From contig JAHBXV010000023.1 in assembly GCA_019636285.1 (NCBI GenBank), positions 36,693 to 100,692 of the forward strand: a DNA stretch of 64,000 bases. Reading direction: 5' to 3'. How positions within the stretch are numbered: position 1 is the first letter of the stretch; the number at the start of each line of letters is the position of its first letter. This DNA comes from Planctomycetaceae bacterium. Its GTDB lineage: Bacteria > Planctomycetota > Planctomycetia > Planctomycetales > Planctomycetaceae. The notes under the pieces were generated by a model. The model did no database searches. It was given only the letters and a program-made list of their open reading frames with translations, and was not told the origin of the DNA. The position numbers and the translations under genes were made by a program. Shown here piece after piece: positions 47,040 through 55,638 of the stretch.

Positions 47040-47262
47040 GGGAAATACGTCAGCGCGACGGTGACGCAGCCGTTGCATCTGACTTGGAGTGCGAGTGGCC
47101 AGCCGGGCCCGGCTGACCGCTCGCGGCAAGGACGCACCGCGAGCCAGGCGTGGCTTGCACCCTCGCCCGACGTGCCACACACGGTCGGTCGATCGCAACT
47201 GTTTCAGCCAATGTTGTTTCTCTCTCACTCCACACATTGCCAAGCAAAAAAGGTTGTCTCTC

Positions 47263-47604
47263 ATGCTGATGAAACTTTGGAATGATGACTGCGGTGCGAT
47301 CATCTCCGCGGAACTGGCCCTGGTCCTCTCGATCATCGTGATCGGGGTGGTGGTTGGCCTCAGCGAAATCGCCGTCGCCGTCAACACCGAACTGAACGAC
47401 CTGTCGAACGCCATCGGTGCCCTGAACCAGGGTTACTACTTCACCGGCTTCCAGGCCGGTGGAAAGTTGGGCGACAAGTTCAAGAGCGGTGTCAGCGGCA
47501 CCCGCTGGAACGACCAGCTCGACGACTGCGACCAGAACCTGTCGTGCGAAATCGTCTGCGGCGCTCCGACGTCGAACACGACCGAAGGCGTTGGGTCCTT
47601 CTAA
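47263..47604 (+). CDS. Pilin-like small membrane protein 2
   Basis: 113 aa from MLMKLWNDDCG, the start that aligns with its paralog at 48310; ATG two codons later is possible. After the Gly comes AIISAELALVLSIIVIGVVV, a prepilin-like hydrophobic helix with conserved Glu. Then follow NTELNDLSNAIGALNQGYYF and a Gly/Lys-rich part. The C-terminus has four Cys (DDCDQNLSCEIVC), which may form disulfides outside the cytoplasm. About 75% of the first 80 residues match gene 3. No prepilin peptidase or tad ATPase gene is in the window. Confidence 0.7.
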   Translation: MLMKLWNDDCGAIISAELALVLSIIVIGVVVGLSEIAVAVNTELNDLSNAIGALNQGYYFTGFQAGGKLGDKFKSGVSGTRWNDQLDDCDQNLSCEIVCGAPTSNTTEGVGSF

Positions 47605-47647
47605 TCGAGCGGCGGGGCAACCCCGCCTGTTGATTGCCTGACTCTCT

Positions 47648-47691
47648 GGGGCGTTCTGGTGAACTTTCACCAGAACGCCCCTTGTCGTTTT
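47648..47691 (+). terminator. Strong terminator after pilin-like gene 2
   Basis: GGGGCGTTCTGGTGAA and TTCACCAGAACGCCCC form a perfect 16-bp stem with a CT turn, followed by TTGTCGTTTT. Confidence 0.9.
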
Positions 47692-48309
47692 GCGATCGCC
47701 AAACGTCCATGCGACCGCATCATTCCGGCAAAGCCATTTTGTTGGGATCAATCGCCGCCCGTGGCACGATTCGTGCAACACTTTCTGGTGTCGCAACCGC
47801 TAGGATCGCAAGAATCCCGACAATCTACGTGGCAGCGAACGCTGCGTTCCACGCGGTCGCGATTTGAGTGTGCGGCCAGCTTCACATTTTGCCACGCGAG
47901 ACCTGTCAAAGTGTTGTGATGTCGTGACGGCCGCGCGGAGTCGTCCGTGACGTCGCCGTTTCGCCACACGGAAATTTTTCGCCGCCTCGGTTTCCCGTAA
48001 GCCCAACAGCGCTGCGGGTTTCTTCGACCTTGAGGCGATGCCGCAACCGCGCGCCGCGGCATGTTGCCGGAACGCGACGAACCGTCCGGCACGGCGCGTG
48101 CGAATTCCCCCTCACGTTCCCGACGCTCGCCGAAACAAACGGCTCGCGTCGAGACAGTCTCCCGCGGGACTGTGCGAAACCCTTCGGCCACAGGGGTTTC
48201 GCCAAAAACCGGTCGACGGGTCTGGTGCCCCGACGACTTCTCTCGTGCTCCGAGATGTTCTCGGGGCCAATCAGTGCAAACAGGTCTGCTTTCCCAAGGA
48301 ATTGTGTAA
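47692..48309 (+). promoter_or_regulatory. Long leader/intergenic region of pilin-like gene 3
   Basis: About 620 nt without a plausible gene. It holds the sigma-54-like element at 47762-47777 and two moderate hairpins near 48152-48210 (ACAGTC/GGACTGT and GAAACCC/GGGTTTC). ORFs here are GC-skew artefacts with Arg/Pro-rich products. Confidence 0.4.
47762..47777 (+). promoter_or_regulatory. Sigma-54-like element upstream of pilin-like gene 3
   Basis: TGGCACGATTCGTGCA fits TGGCACG perfectly at -24 with GG-N10-GC spacing; the -12 part is GTGCA. It is the same form as the element before gene 2, and lies 71 nt after the gene 2 terminator and 533 nt before the gene 3 start. Confidence 0.4.
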
Positions 48310-48636
48310 ATGCTGCGTAAGCTGTTCAACGACGAGTGCGGTGCTGTCATCTCCGCGGAACTGGCCCTGGTCCTGACGATCCTCGTGATCGGCGTTGTGG
48401 TCGGGCTGAGCGAAGTCGCCGTCGCCGTCAACACCGAACTGAACGACGTCTCGAACGCCATCGGTGCCCTGAACCAGGGATACTACTTCACGGGCTTCCA
48501 GGCCGGTGGAAAGAACAACGACAAGTTCAAGAGCGCTTCGAGCGGCACCCGCTGGGAAGACGAAGCTGACGACTGCGATCTCAACGGCACCTGCGAAATC
48601 GTCTGCGGTGCTCCGGCTGGCGTCACCGCCGAGTAA
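48310..48636 (+). CDS. Pilin-like small membrane protein 3
   Basis: 108 aa: MLRKLFNDECG, then AVISAELALVLTILVIGVVV (prepilin-like helix with Glu six residues after Gly), then NTELNDVSNAIGALNQGYYF, a Gly/Lys-rich turn, and a Cys-containing C-terminus (DDCDLNGTCEIVC). It is a close paralog of gene 2 and a more distant one of gene 1. The N-terminal 11 residues would be the leader peptide if cleaved by a prepilin-type peptidase, an inference. A poor ribosome binding site (CAAGGA about 13 nt upstream) fits an mRNA-leader-controlled gene. Confidence 0.7.
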   Translation: MLRKLFNDECGAVISAELALVLTILVIGVVVGLSEVAVAVNTELNDVSNAIGALNQGYYFTGFQAGGKNNDKFKSASSGTRWEDEADDCDLNGTCEIVCGAPAGVTAE

Positions 48637-48675
48637 TTTGACTCGCCGGGTCGACAACATCCTGTCATGACTCAG

Positions 48676-48714
48676 ACCGTGCTGAACGCCTCGCGTGTTC
48701 AGCACGGTTTTTTT
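48676..48714 (+). terminator. Terminator after pilin-like gene 3
   Basis: ACCGTGCTGAAC and GTTCAGCACGGT form a 12-bp stem with a 9-nt loop, followed by six further T. Confidence 0.9.
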
Positions 48715-48750
48715 GTCGCCACGTGAAACCGCTACTCTGCTCCCCCCTGG

Positions 48751-48799
48751 CTCAAGACGCGGCGTGATTTCTTCACGCCGCGTCTTGAGTTGTTTTTTT
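48751..48799 (+). terminator. Second tandem terminator
   Basis: CTCAAGACGCGGCGTGA and TCACGCCGCGTCTTGAG form a perfect 17-bp stem with loop TTTCT, followed by TTG and seven T. Only 36 nt separate it from the previous terminator, so it backs it up. Confidence 0.85.
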
Positions 48800-48884
48800 G
48801 GTTCCCCCAGAGGACAACAAACATCGGTGAAAGTGGACCGGGAAACGAGTCGCATCGGGCACTCGAAAAAGGCGGAAACTTCGC

Positions 48885-49670
48885 ATGATCTGGGACTTGC
48901 ACTGCCATCTTTCGGGGATTGCCGGCAGCACGCCGCACGAGCGCATGGCCCGTCTGATCGAAGTCGCGGACCGCATGGGAATCGAGCGAGTCGTCGTCTC
49001 GATGGGCCTGTCGTTTCTGACCGAACCAACGCCCGACGATCTCAAACGGCAGAACGACGAACTGATCGAGGCCCTGTCGCACTGGCATCACCGCGCGTTC
49101 GGGCTGTGCTACGTCAGTCCCGCGCATCCGGAAGTCTCGCTCCGGGAAATCGAGCGGCACGTCGTGAAGGGGCCGCTCATTGGGCTCAAGCTCTGGGTCG
49201 CGAAGCGCTGTAGCGACGAGGCCATCGATCCGCTGATTGCACTCGCGGCAAGCCAGCAGGCGCTCATTTTTCAGCACACGTGGTACAAGGCGACGGGGAA
49301 CCTGCCCGGCGAATCGACTCCCGAAGACTTTGTCGCGATGGCTCGCCGTCACCCGCGGATCCCGCTCATTCTCGGACATACCGGAGGCGACTGGGAGCGA
49401 GGAATCCGAGCCGTGCGATCGCTTGAAAACGTGTCGGCCGACCTGGCGGGCTCCGATCCGACGTCCGGCATGACCGAGATGGCCGTGCGCGAACTGGGTG
49501 CCGAGCGCGTGCTTTATGGAAGCGACGCCGGCGGTCGGAGTTTCGCCTCTCAACTGGCCAAGGTGCGGGGAGCCTCGATTCCCGAACCGGCAAAACAGTT
49601 GATCCTGGGCGAGAATCTGAAACGATTGCTGCGTCCCATCCTCACCGCGAAAGGCGTCCGCTTCGAATAA
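48885..49670 (+). CDS. Amidohydrolase family (Amidohydro_2-like) metal-dependent hydrolase
   Basis: 261 aa. TIM-barrel metal hydrolase: DLHCHL (HxH, residues 4-9), K in LKLWVAKR, FQHTW (His), LGHTGGDWERG (His) and YGSDAGG (Asp) follow the order of the Amidohydro_2 family. Such enzymes decarboxylate or hydrolyse small organic substrates. The gene has no obvious partner; hemB follows 75 bp downstream and might share a transcript. The first 30 residues are compact and start at the HxH strand, so the chosen ATG is secure. Confidence 0.82.
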   Translation: MIWDLHCHLSGIAGSTPHERMARLIEVADRMGIERVVVSMGLSFLTEPTPDDLKRQNDELIEALSHWHHRAFGLCYVSPAHPEVSLREIERHVVKGPLIGLKLWVAKRCSDEAIDPLIALAASQQALIFQHTWYKATGNLPGESTPEDFVAMARRHPRIPLILGHTGGDWERGIRAVRSLENVSADLAGSDPTSGMTEMAVRELGAERVLYGSDAGGRSFASQLAKVRGASIPEPAKQLILGENLKRLLRPILTAKGVRFE

Positions 49671-50747
<1,077 letters not shown>

Positions 50748-50897
50748 CCGAAGTCGGGAACAACACTGGTCAAAAGGTTTCTAAGAATTCGCTTGCGAAT
50801 TGGAAACGGTCGCCACACGCTAAGGGTAATCTCCGACGGACGATCGTCCCATGCCCTGCCGTGAATCACTCGGCTGACCGTCGCTTCCGATGCCAGA

Positions 50898-50940
50898 AAT
50901 TCCCGTGAGAGCTGCTCGCGCGGGAATTCGGTGCTTTTTT
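50898..50940 (+). terminator. Hairpin with T6 between hemB and next gene
   Basis: AATTCCCGTGAG and CTCGCGCGGGAATT pair with a small bulge; CGGTGC and six T follow. It ends 32 nt before the next ATG, so it may be the hemB terminator with the next promoter overlapping it, or an attenuator of the next gene. Confidence 0.6.
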
Positions 50941-50972
50941 ACTCGCCGCACTTCTCTTCAGGAAAAACCATC

Positions 50973-51908
50973 ATGTCCCGCATCGGCTTGTTCGTTCTCG
51001 CGCTGCTCGGTCTGGCCTTGCCCGCGAGCGCGGCGGAAGAGGTGGTGATAGACAGCCGCATTCCGGAGGGACAGCGCATGCGGACGGAAGTCCGCACCGA
51101 GACCGAACAGACGCTCACCTTGGCGGGGATGCCGATTCCGTCCAAGACCACCCAGATGATGATCATTCTTTCGGAACCGGCGGGCGACGCAGGGGAAGGC
51201 GAGCACAAGACGCGATCGTGGTTTGACGCCTTCCAACAGCAATTGAGCGTGGCGGGGATCGAGATGCAGTTTGACAAAGGAAATCCGAAGGACGAAGCGC
51301 CCATTCCTCAGTTGAAACCCGTTGCCGATTTGCTGCGGGCGTTGTCCGAAGCGAAGTGGGTTTCCACGCAGACCGATAACGGGACCGTCAAGGCACTGGA
51401 ATTCGAAGGGTTCCCCTTCGCGAACCTGCCTGACGGCGCCCGCGGCGAGATAACCCCCGAACGGATGATGAACCAGGCGAATCAGATTGCCAAACGCCTT
51501 CCGGAGAAACCCGTCAATGTCGGGGACACGTGGACACGATCGGAAACCATGCCACTCGAAGCTGGACAGACTTTGACCTTCGAGAAGGAATTCACATTTC
51601 GGGGCCCGGTCGAGAATACCGATCCGGTTGTCTGGAAGATTGATCTGCGCCATAAGAACGTCGACTTTCGTATGGCGGCCGATTCTCCTTCGCCGGTCAA
51701 GATTTCCAACAGCGAACTGAAGGTCTCGAAGACCGATGGCGAAATTTTGTACGATCCCGCCGCCAAACGGATCGTTGCCTCTCGCGAGGTCGTGACCTTG
51801 GAGGGCAAGCTAGGAATCAACTTCAACGGCATGGACCTGCCCGGCGAGTTGAAGCTGACGCTCGACTTCAACACCAAAGCGGGCATGGTTCCCGCCCCGG
51901 CTCAGTGA
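50973..51908 (+). CDS. Secreted protein of unknown function, DUF6263-like
   Basis: 311 aa from MSRIGLFVLALLG, with AGGAAAA about 10 nt upstream. A clear signal peptide (cleavage near ASAAEE) is followed by a beta-rich domain of about 290 residues. Segments such as EGQRMRTEVRTETEQTL, LPEKPVNVGDTWTRSE and the C-terminal GKLGINFNGMDLPGELKLTL resemble planctomycete proteins labelled DUF6263. This assignment is from memory and moderate. No catalytic motif is seen. It converges with the kinase-family gene after a 2-bp gap. Confidence 0.65.
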   Translation: MSRIGLFVLALLGLALPASAAEEVVIDSRIPEGQRMRTEVRTETEQTLTLAGMPIPSKTTQMMIILSEPAGDAGEGEHKTRSWFDAFQQQLSVAGIEMQFDKGNPKDEAPIPQLKPVADLLRALSEAKWVSTQTDNGTVKALEFEGFPFANLPDGARGEITPERMMNQANQIAKRLPEKPVNVGDTWTRSETMPLEAGQTLTFEKEFTFRGPVENTDPVVWKIDLRHKNVDFRMAADSPSPVKISNSELKVSKTDGEILYDPAAKRIVASREVVTLEGKLGINFNGMDLPGELKLTLDFNTKAGMVPAPAQ

Positions 51909-51910
51909 GG

Positions 51911-52525
51911 TCAGCTCTTGATCCAGATGACAGGGTCACTGACGGGTCGCGGCCCGGCCAGGTTGCACCAGCGGACAGTGATCCCGGGCGGCAGAGTCGA
52001 ACGAAACAACGGATCGACCGCGTCGCCGGGATCGTCCGCTGAAGGAGCCGGACACGACTTGAGCAACCACAATTCGTCGCAGCCGAGCCGTCCCGCAAGC
52101 CACGCGGCCAGCGAGTCGCTCGTCATATCCCAGCTTCGGGGGAGTTCTTGCCCGGCCAGAGTCTCTTCGGCTTCGAGGAAGGGCGTGGGACTTAGCAGCG
52201 TCGGATTGGTGCCGGTATTGAACGCGTAATCCCACTCTTCCCGACACGTCGCGACCGACCAGTCTGAAAAGAGTTTACGAAGCAACTCGGTGTTGAAATC
52301 CATCGCCGCGATGGCGAGTTCATGGCTGATGACGTCATCCAGGCCGAACCGTTCGGCCCAGTCGCGCACCAGGTTCGCGGCTTCCCCTCCGCCCGTCAGC
52401 ACAGTCAAGCGGGTTGAAGAGTGAGCCTCGAAGAGAGCCAGCAGCCGACTCGGCAGTTCGACATGCTGCAGGAGACTGCCGCCGAGTTTGCAGAGGATCG
52501 AGCGGCAAGGCGCAGTTGGCGGCAC
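51911..52525 (-). CDS. Amino acid kinase family protein, MfnE-like
   Basis: 204 aa from a GTG start. It has KLGGSLL near the N-terminus (phosphate loop of the amino-acid/uridylate kinase fold), VLTGGGEAANLVRDW, and a C-terminal WLLKSCP and DPLF region. Proteins of this size and motif order include the (aminomethyl)furan phosphate kinase MfnE of methanofuran synthesis, and planctomycetes carry archaeal-type C1 transfer genes. The link is an inference; no other C1 gene is in the window. The DUF1549/DUF1553 gene ends 41 bp upstream on the same strand. Confidence 0.62.
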   Translation of the reverse strand: MPPTAPCRSILCKLGGSLLQHVELPSRLLALFEAHSSTRLTVLTGGGEAANLVRDWAERFGLDDVISHELAIAAMDFNTELLRKLFSDWSVATCREEWDYAFNTGTNPTLLSPTPFLEAEETLAGQELPRSWDMTSDSLAAWLAGRLGCDELWLLKSCPAPSADDPGDAVDPLFRSTLPPGITVRWCNLAGPRPVSDPVIWIKS

Positions 52526-52566
52526 GGCGGAGGTTTCAGCGGCGAAATTGATGCGACCGACCGGCG

Positions 52567-54708
52567 CTAATGCACCAAGGAAAACTCATTCGAGTTGAGC
52601 AGTGCCCAGAAAACATCCTGGTAGCCGCGTTCTTGTCCCGGTTCGCGGGCGGTGCGCGGTGCCGACGTGCGGACAACTTTCCGCATGGCCTGTAGTTCCT
52701 CCGGGCGGGGCGGACGGGCGAGCGCGGCCAATGACAGCCGGCGCAGCCGGTCGACGTCGCTTCCCGGTTCGCGCAAGACGTCCGACAGCAACGTCCCGGC
52801 ACGCGGCTCGAGCAACTCTTCCATGAAAGGACCATTCATCAGCGTCAGCGCCTGAGTGATCGTCCCGTCGAACGTGCTGGCTTCGTCGTTTTCCTCGGTA
52901 TCGAACGAGACGATGAACCGATCGACCCAGCGCGTCCGCCGCTGAGAATGATCGAGATCGCCGAGCTGGATCGACTCGCCAGGCCGCGTCGCGGTGAGTA
53001 GCGAGTCATGAATCTGTTCGGCGGTCATCGGTTTGACGTACACCCGACTGAAGAGCGGGACTTCGCCCACCTCGGGGTTATCGAGAGCATTCCCCTCTCC
53101 AAAACGGCTGGTCAGTTGATACGGCTCCGAAAGACAAATGTCGCGGATCAACTGCCGCACGTTGTACCCGCCGGCGACGAACCGCTCGCTCAGTTCGTTG
53201 AGCAATCGGGGATGGCTCGGTGGGTTATGTGGACCGATGTCATCGGGAATCGCGGTGAACGCCCGGCCCAGAAGGTGCTGCCAGACGCGATTCACGAACG
53301 ACACGGCAATCTGCGGTCGCTCGCCAGTGGTGAGCAGCCGAGCGAGTTCGCGGCGCCGATTGACGTCGGAATCGGGAGCGATCTCCGTTCCGTCGTAACG
53401 TGGAAAAGCCGCCCGCATCAGACCCGTCAGAGTTTCATAGTAAATTGGCCCGCCAATCGGGCGATTCTCAAGACGAACAGGAACGATCGACTCGCCGCCA
53501 CGCTGCATCGCGGGACGGTCCGTCATCTGCACGGCGGACGTCTGCTGGAAGAAACTGTTAAACTCCCAGAACGCGGCCTGTCGCGTATCGCTGAAGGGGT
53601 GATTGTGACACTGCGTGCATTGAATCTGCTGGCCCAAAAGAACACGAGCCGTGATCGCCGTGGCCGGAACAGCCTCGTTATTCAGATGCGCGATCAGAAA
53701 ATTGGTTTCGCCGCGTTCGCTGTTCAATCCTTCCGCCGAAACCAGTTCCGCGACGACCTGATCCCACCCGCGATTGCCCTCGAACGAATCGCGCAGGTAC
53801 TCGTTGAAGGCCATCCGGTCGACTTGCGGGCCTGGACGGCGGCCAATCAGCATGCGCGACCAGATGGTTGCCAGGTTGTCTGCGTAAGACGGCTGGTCGA
53901 GCAGCCGGTCAATCATTACGGTGCGTTTGTCGGCGTTGCGGTCCGCGAGAAAGTCCTGAACAACATCGACCGGCGGAATAAAGCCCGCCAGGTCGAGCCA
54001 GACCCGACGCAGCCATTCGCCATCATCAGCCCGCGGCGAAGGCTGGATGTCTGACAATTCCCAGCTTGTTCGCAGTTCGTGATTGATGAGTTCCACGGTC
54101 GACCACCGGGCTCGCTCGGCGTCCGCGACAACGGGTCGATCGGGCTCCGGAGGGAGTATCGGGCTTGTTGGCACTGCTGCCAGTGGCTTGTTGGTCTCTG
54201 CCACAACGGGGCCGTCCAACCGCACTGGTCGACGAACTTCAGGAACATTTTTTACGACGGGTTCGTCCGCGACGTCTGTCGACGGAGGAGTGACCGCGAC
54301 CGAATCCGGTGAAGTTGCGATGGGGGAGGGGGCTGCTGACCACGGAATCAAGCGGATTCCCACCATCACGACGACAATCGCCGCAACGGCCATGACCGTG
54401 GATATCAGTTGCTTACGCCACGGAACCCGGTGTGATGTCGTCGCAACAGACGACGGAGTTGGCGGCACCTGATCTAAGAGAGGGTTTGAATCACTGACAA
54501 CCATGGGCGGGGGAGCGACGCTGCCGCCCTGATCCCAATGCAGCGTGCCGTGCAAGTCGAGATAGCCGAGGTAAAGGGCACGCCACTCGCGATGTTCGAC
54601 GAGGAGGTGTTCGAGACGCTCGGCATCGGCTGCGGACAGCCGATCTTCGCAGACGGCTTCGCAGAGCCGCATCAGTTCCTCGGGAAATTCACACCGTCCA
54701 CTCATCAT
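52567..54708 (-). CDS. DUF1549/DUF1553 protein with anti-sigma-like N-terminus
   Basis: 713 aa. The N-terminal 60 residues (LMRLCEAVCEDRLSAADAERLE to LGYLDLHGTLHWDQ) look like the cytoplasmic zone of planctomycete FecR/anti-sigma proteins. A TM helix follows (about 95-118). Next come a linker rich in Pro and Thr, a DUF1549 domain (about 210-400, containing the CxxCH motif in [10 protein letters not shown]), and a DUF1553 domain (about 450-690). It is predicted to span the inner membrane with the large part outside. It is 49 bp downstream of an ECF sigma factor gene, which supports an anti-sigma role for the N-terminus. Confidence 0.85.
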   Translation of the reverse strand: MMSGRCEFPEELMRLCEAVCEDRLSAADAERLEHLLVEHREWRALYLGYLDLHGTLHWDQGGSVAPPPMVVSDSNPLLDQVPPTPSSVATTSHRVPWRKQLISTVMAVAAIVVVMVGIRLIPWSAAPSPIATSPDSVAVTPPSTDVADEPVVKNVPEVRRPVRLDGPVVAETNKPLAAVPTSPILPPEPDRPVVADAERARWSTVELINHELRTSWELSDIQPSPRADDGEWLRRVWLDLAGFIPPVDVVQDFLADRNADKRTVMIDRLLDQPSYADNLATIWSRMLIGRRPGPQVDRMAFNEYLRDSFEGNRGWDQVVAELVSAEGLNSERGETNFLIAHLNNEAVPATAITARVLLGQQIQCTQCHNHPFSDTRQAAFWEFNSFFQQTSAVQMTDRPAMQRGGESIVPVRLENRPIGGPIYYETLTGLMRAAFPRYDGTEIAPDSDVNRRRELARLLTTGERPQIAVSFVNRVWQHLLGRAFTAIPDDIGPHNPPSHPRLLNELSERFVAGGYNVRQLIRDICLSEPYQLTSRFGEGNALDNPEVGEVPLFSRVYVKPMTAEQIHDSLLTATRPGESIQLGDLDHSQRRTRWVDRFIVSFDTEENDEASTFDGTITQALTLMNGPFMEELLEPRAGTLLSDVLREPGSDVDRLRRLSLAALARPPRPEELQAMRKVVRTSAPRTAREPGQERGYQDVFWALLNSNEFSLVH

Positions 54709-54757
54709 TCGTCCGCCGTCCCTGCCTCGCTCTTCTGGCCGAGTTACCCGCTGATTC

Positions 54758-55390
54758 TTAACTGAAGGCCTCTGCTGTCACCGTGCGTTGCACGCATTCC
54801 CAAAGCATTCGTCGGATTCGTCCCAAGGACTGGTACACGGAATTTGCCGGTCGGCCCAACAGTTCCGCGAGATCCTTGCCGGACTGTCCAGGCGCGTAAC
54901 GATGCTGGATCAGTTCCCGATCGGCCGGGCGGAGTTTCTTCAGACACTGGACGAGCGCCCGACGTCGTGATTCAAACTCTTCCGCCCGTTCGACGGCTTC
55001 TTCCGCCAGTTCGGAGAGCAGCTCATCGCTGAACAGCACTCGCTCTTTTTCCCGCCGCCTTTGGGTGCGGTATCGCAGAACTTCGTAACCGGCGATCCGG
55101 CAGGCCCATGCCAGAAAGTTCGTCCCCGGCTGAAACTGGTAGGCCTTGCGCCAGATCACCAGATTCGTCTGCTGCAACAATTCTTCCGCATCGATCGGAT
55201 TACCGACCTGCGAAAGGATGAAGAGAAACAGACGCCTTTGATACCGGGTAAATGTCTGAACAAATTCGGGATTCGGCGGTGCGACCGGGCCATTTTCGGC
55301 TGGAGCGATTTCGGGAGGCAGGCCACGCTCCTGGTCCGCCAGCGAGTCGGAAGAATCGACTGGGTTTTGCTCGGAGGACGCGTGTGTCAT
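54758..55390 (-). CDS. ECF-type RNA polymerase sigma factor (planctomycete type)
   Basis: 210 aa. A 40-residue N-terminal extension precedes region 2 (RYQRRLFLFILSQVGNPIDAEELLQQTNLVIW, residues about 49-80; the -10 recognition part is FLAWACRIAGYEVLRYRTQRRR). Region 4 (about 145-195) contains LRPADRELIQHRY, GKDLAELLGRPANSVYQSLGRIRRML. The motif set matches the Rhodopirellula/Verrucomicrobium ECF family (TIGR02989-like). It is followed at 49 bp by a membrane DUF1549/DUF1553 protein, its likely anti-sigma partner. A hairpin at 55472-55499 lies in its upstream region. Confidence 0.9.
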   Translation of the reverse strand: MTHASSEQNPVDSSDSLADQERGLPPEIAPAENGPVAPPNPEFVQTFTRYQRRLFLFILSQVGNPIDAEELLQQTNLVIWRKAYQFQPGTNFLAWACRIAGYEVLRYRTQRRREKERVLFSDELLSELAEEAVERAEEFESRRRALVQCLKKLRPADRELIQHRYAPGQSGKDLAELLGRPANSVYQSLGRIRRMLWECVQRTVTAEAFS

Positions 55391-55471
55391 TGCCGATCGC
55401 GCTGTTCAAAACCGAAGCATCTAGCCGACGAGCGAATACCGCCATGACAAAACAACCAGGAGCCGCCTAAA

Positions 55472-55499
55472 GGGGAACCGTCTGGCCCGACGGTTCCCC
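55472..55499 (-). terminator. Hairpin between DUF1501 and ECF sigma genes
   Basis: GGGGAACCGTC, loop TGGCCC and GACGGTTCCCC form a perfect 11-bp stem. On the minus strand it is followed by TTTAGG. It lies 140 nt after the DUF1501 stop and 82 nt before the sigma gene start, so it may terminate the upstream operon or sit in the sigma leader. Confidence 0.55.
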
Positions 55500-55638
55500 C
55501 GGCGCCGACCCGCCTGTACTCATGGCCAAATATGTCGTCAGCGTGATACCAAGCCTTTCCTGTCAGCGATCACAACGTTCGGAAGTATTCTTCGGTGCTG
55601 TCGTGACCGCGACAAGTGGGGCCGTTGATACCCTTCTA

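Larger units (their letters stand above)
46742..47262 (+). promoter_or_regulatory. Long leader/intergenic region of pilin-like gene 2
   Basis: About 520 nt. It contains a sigma-54-like element (46823-46838) and a perfect 14-bp hairpin (47006-47039). On the minus strand a stretch of about 80 codons (46761-47003) has coding-like codon use but no usable start, possibly a gene remnant. Confidence 0.4.
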
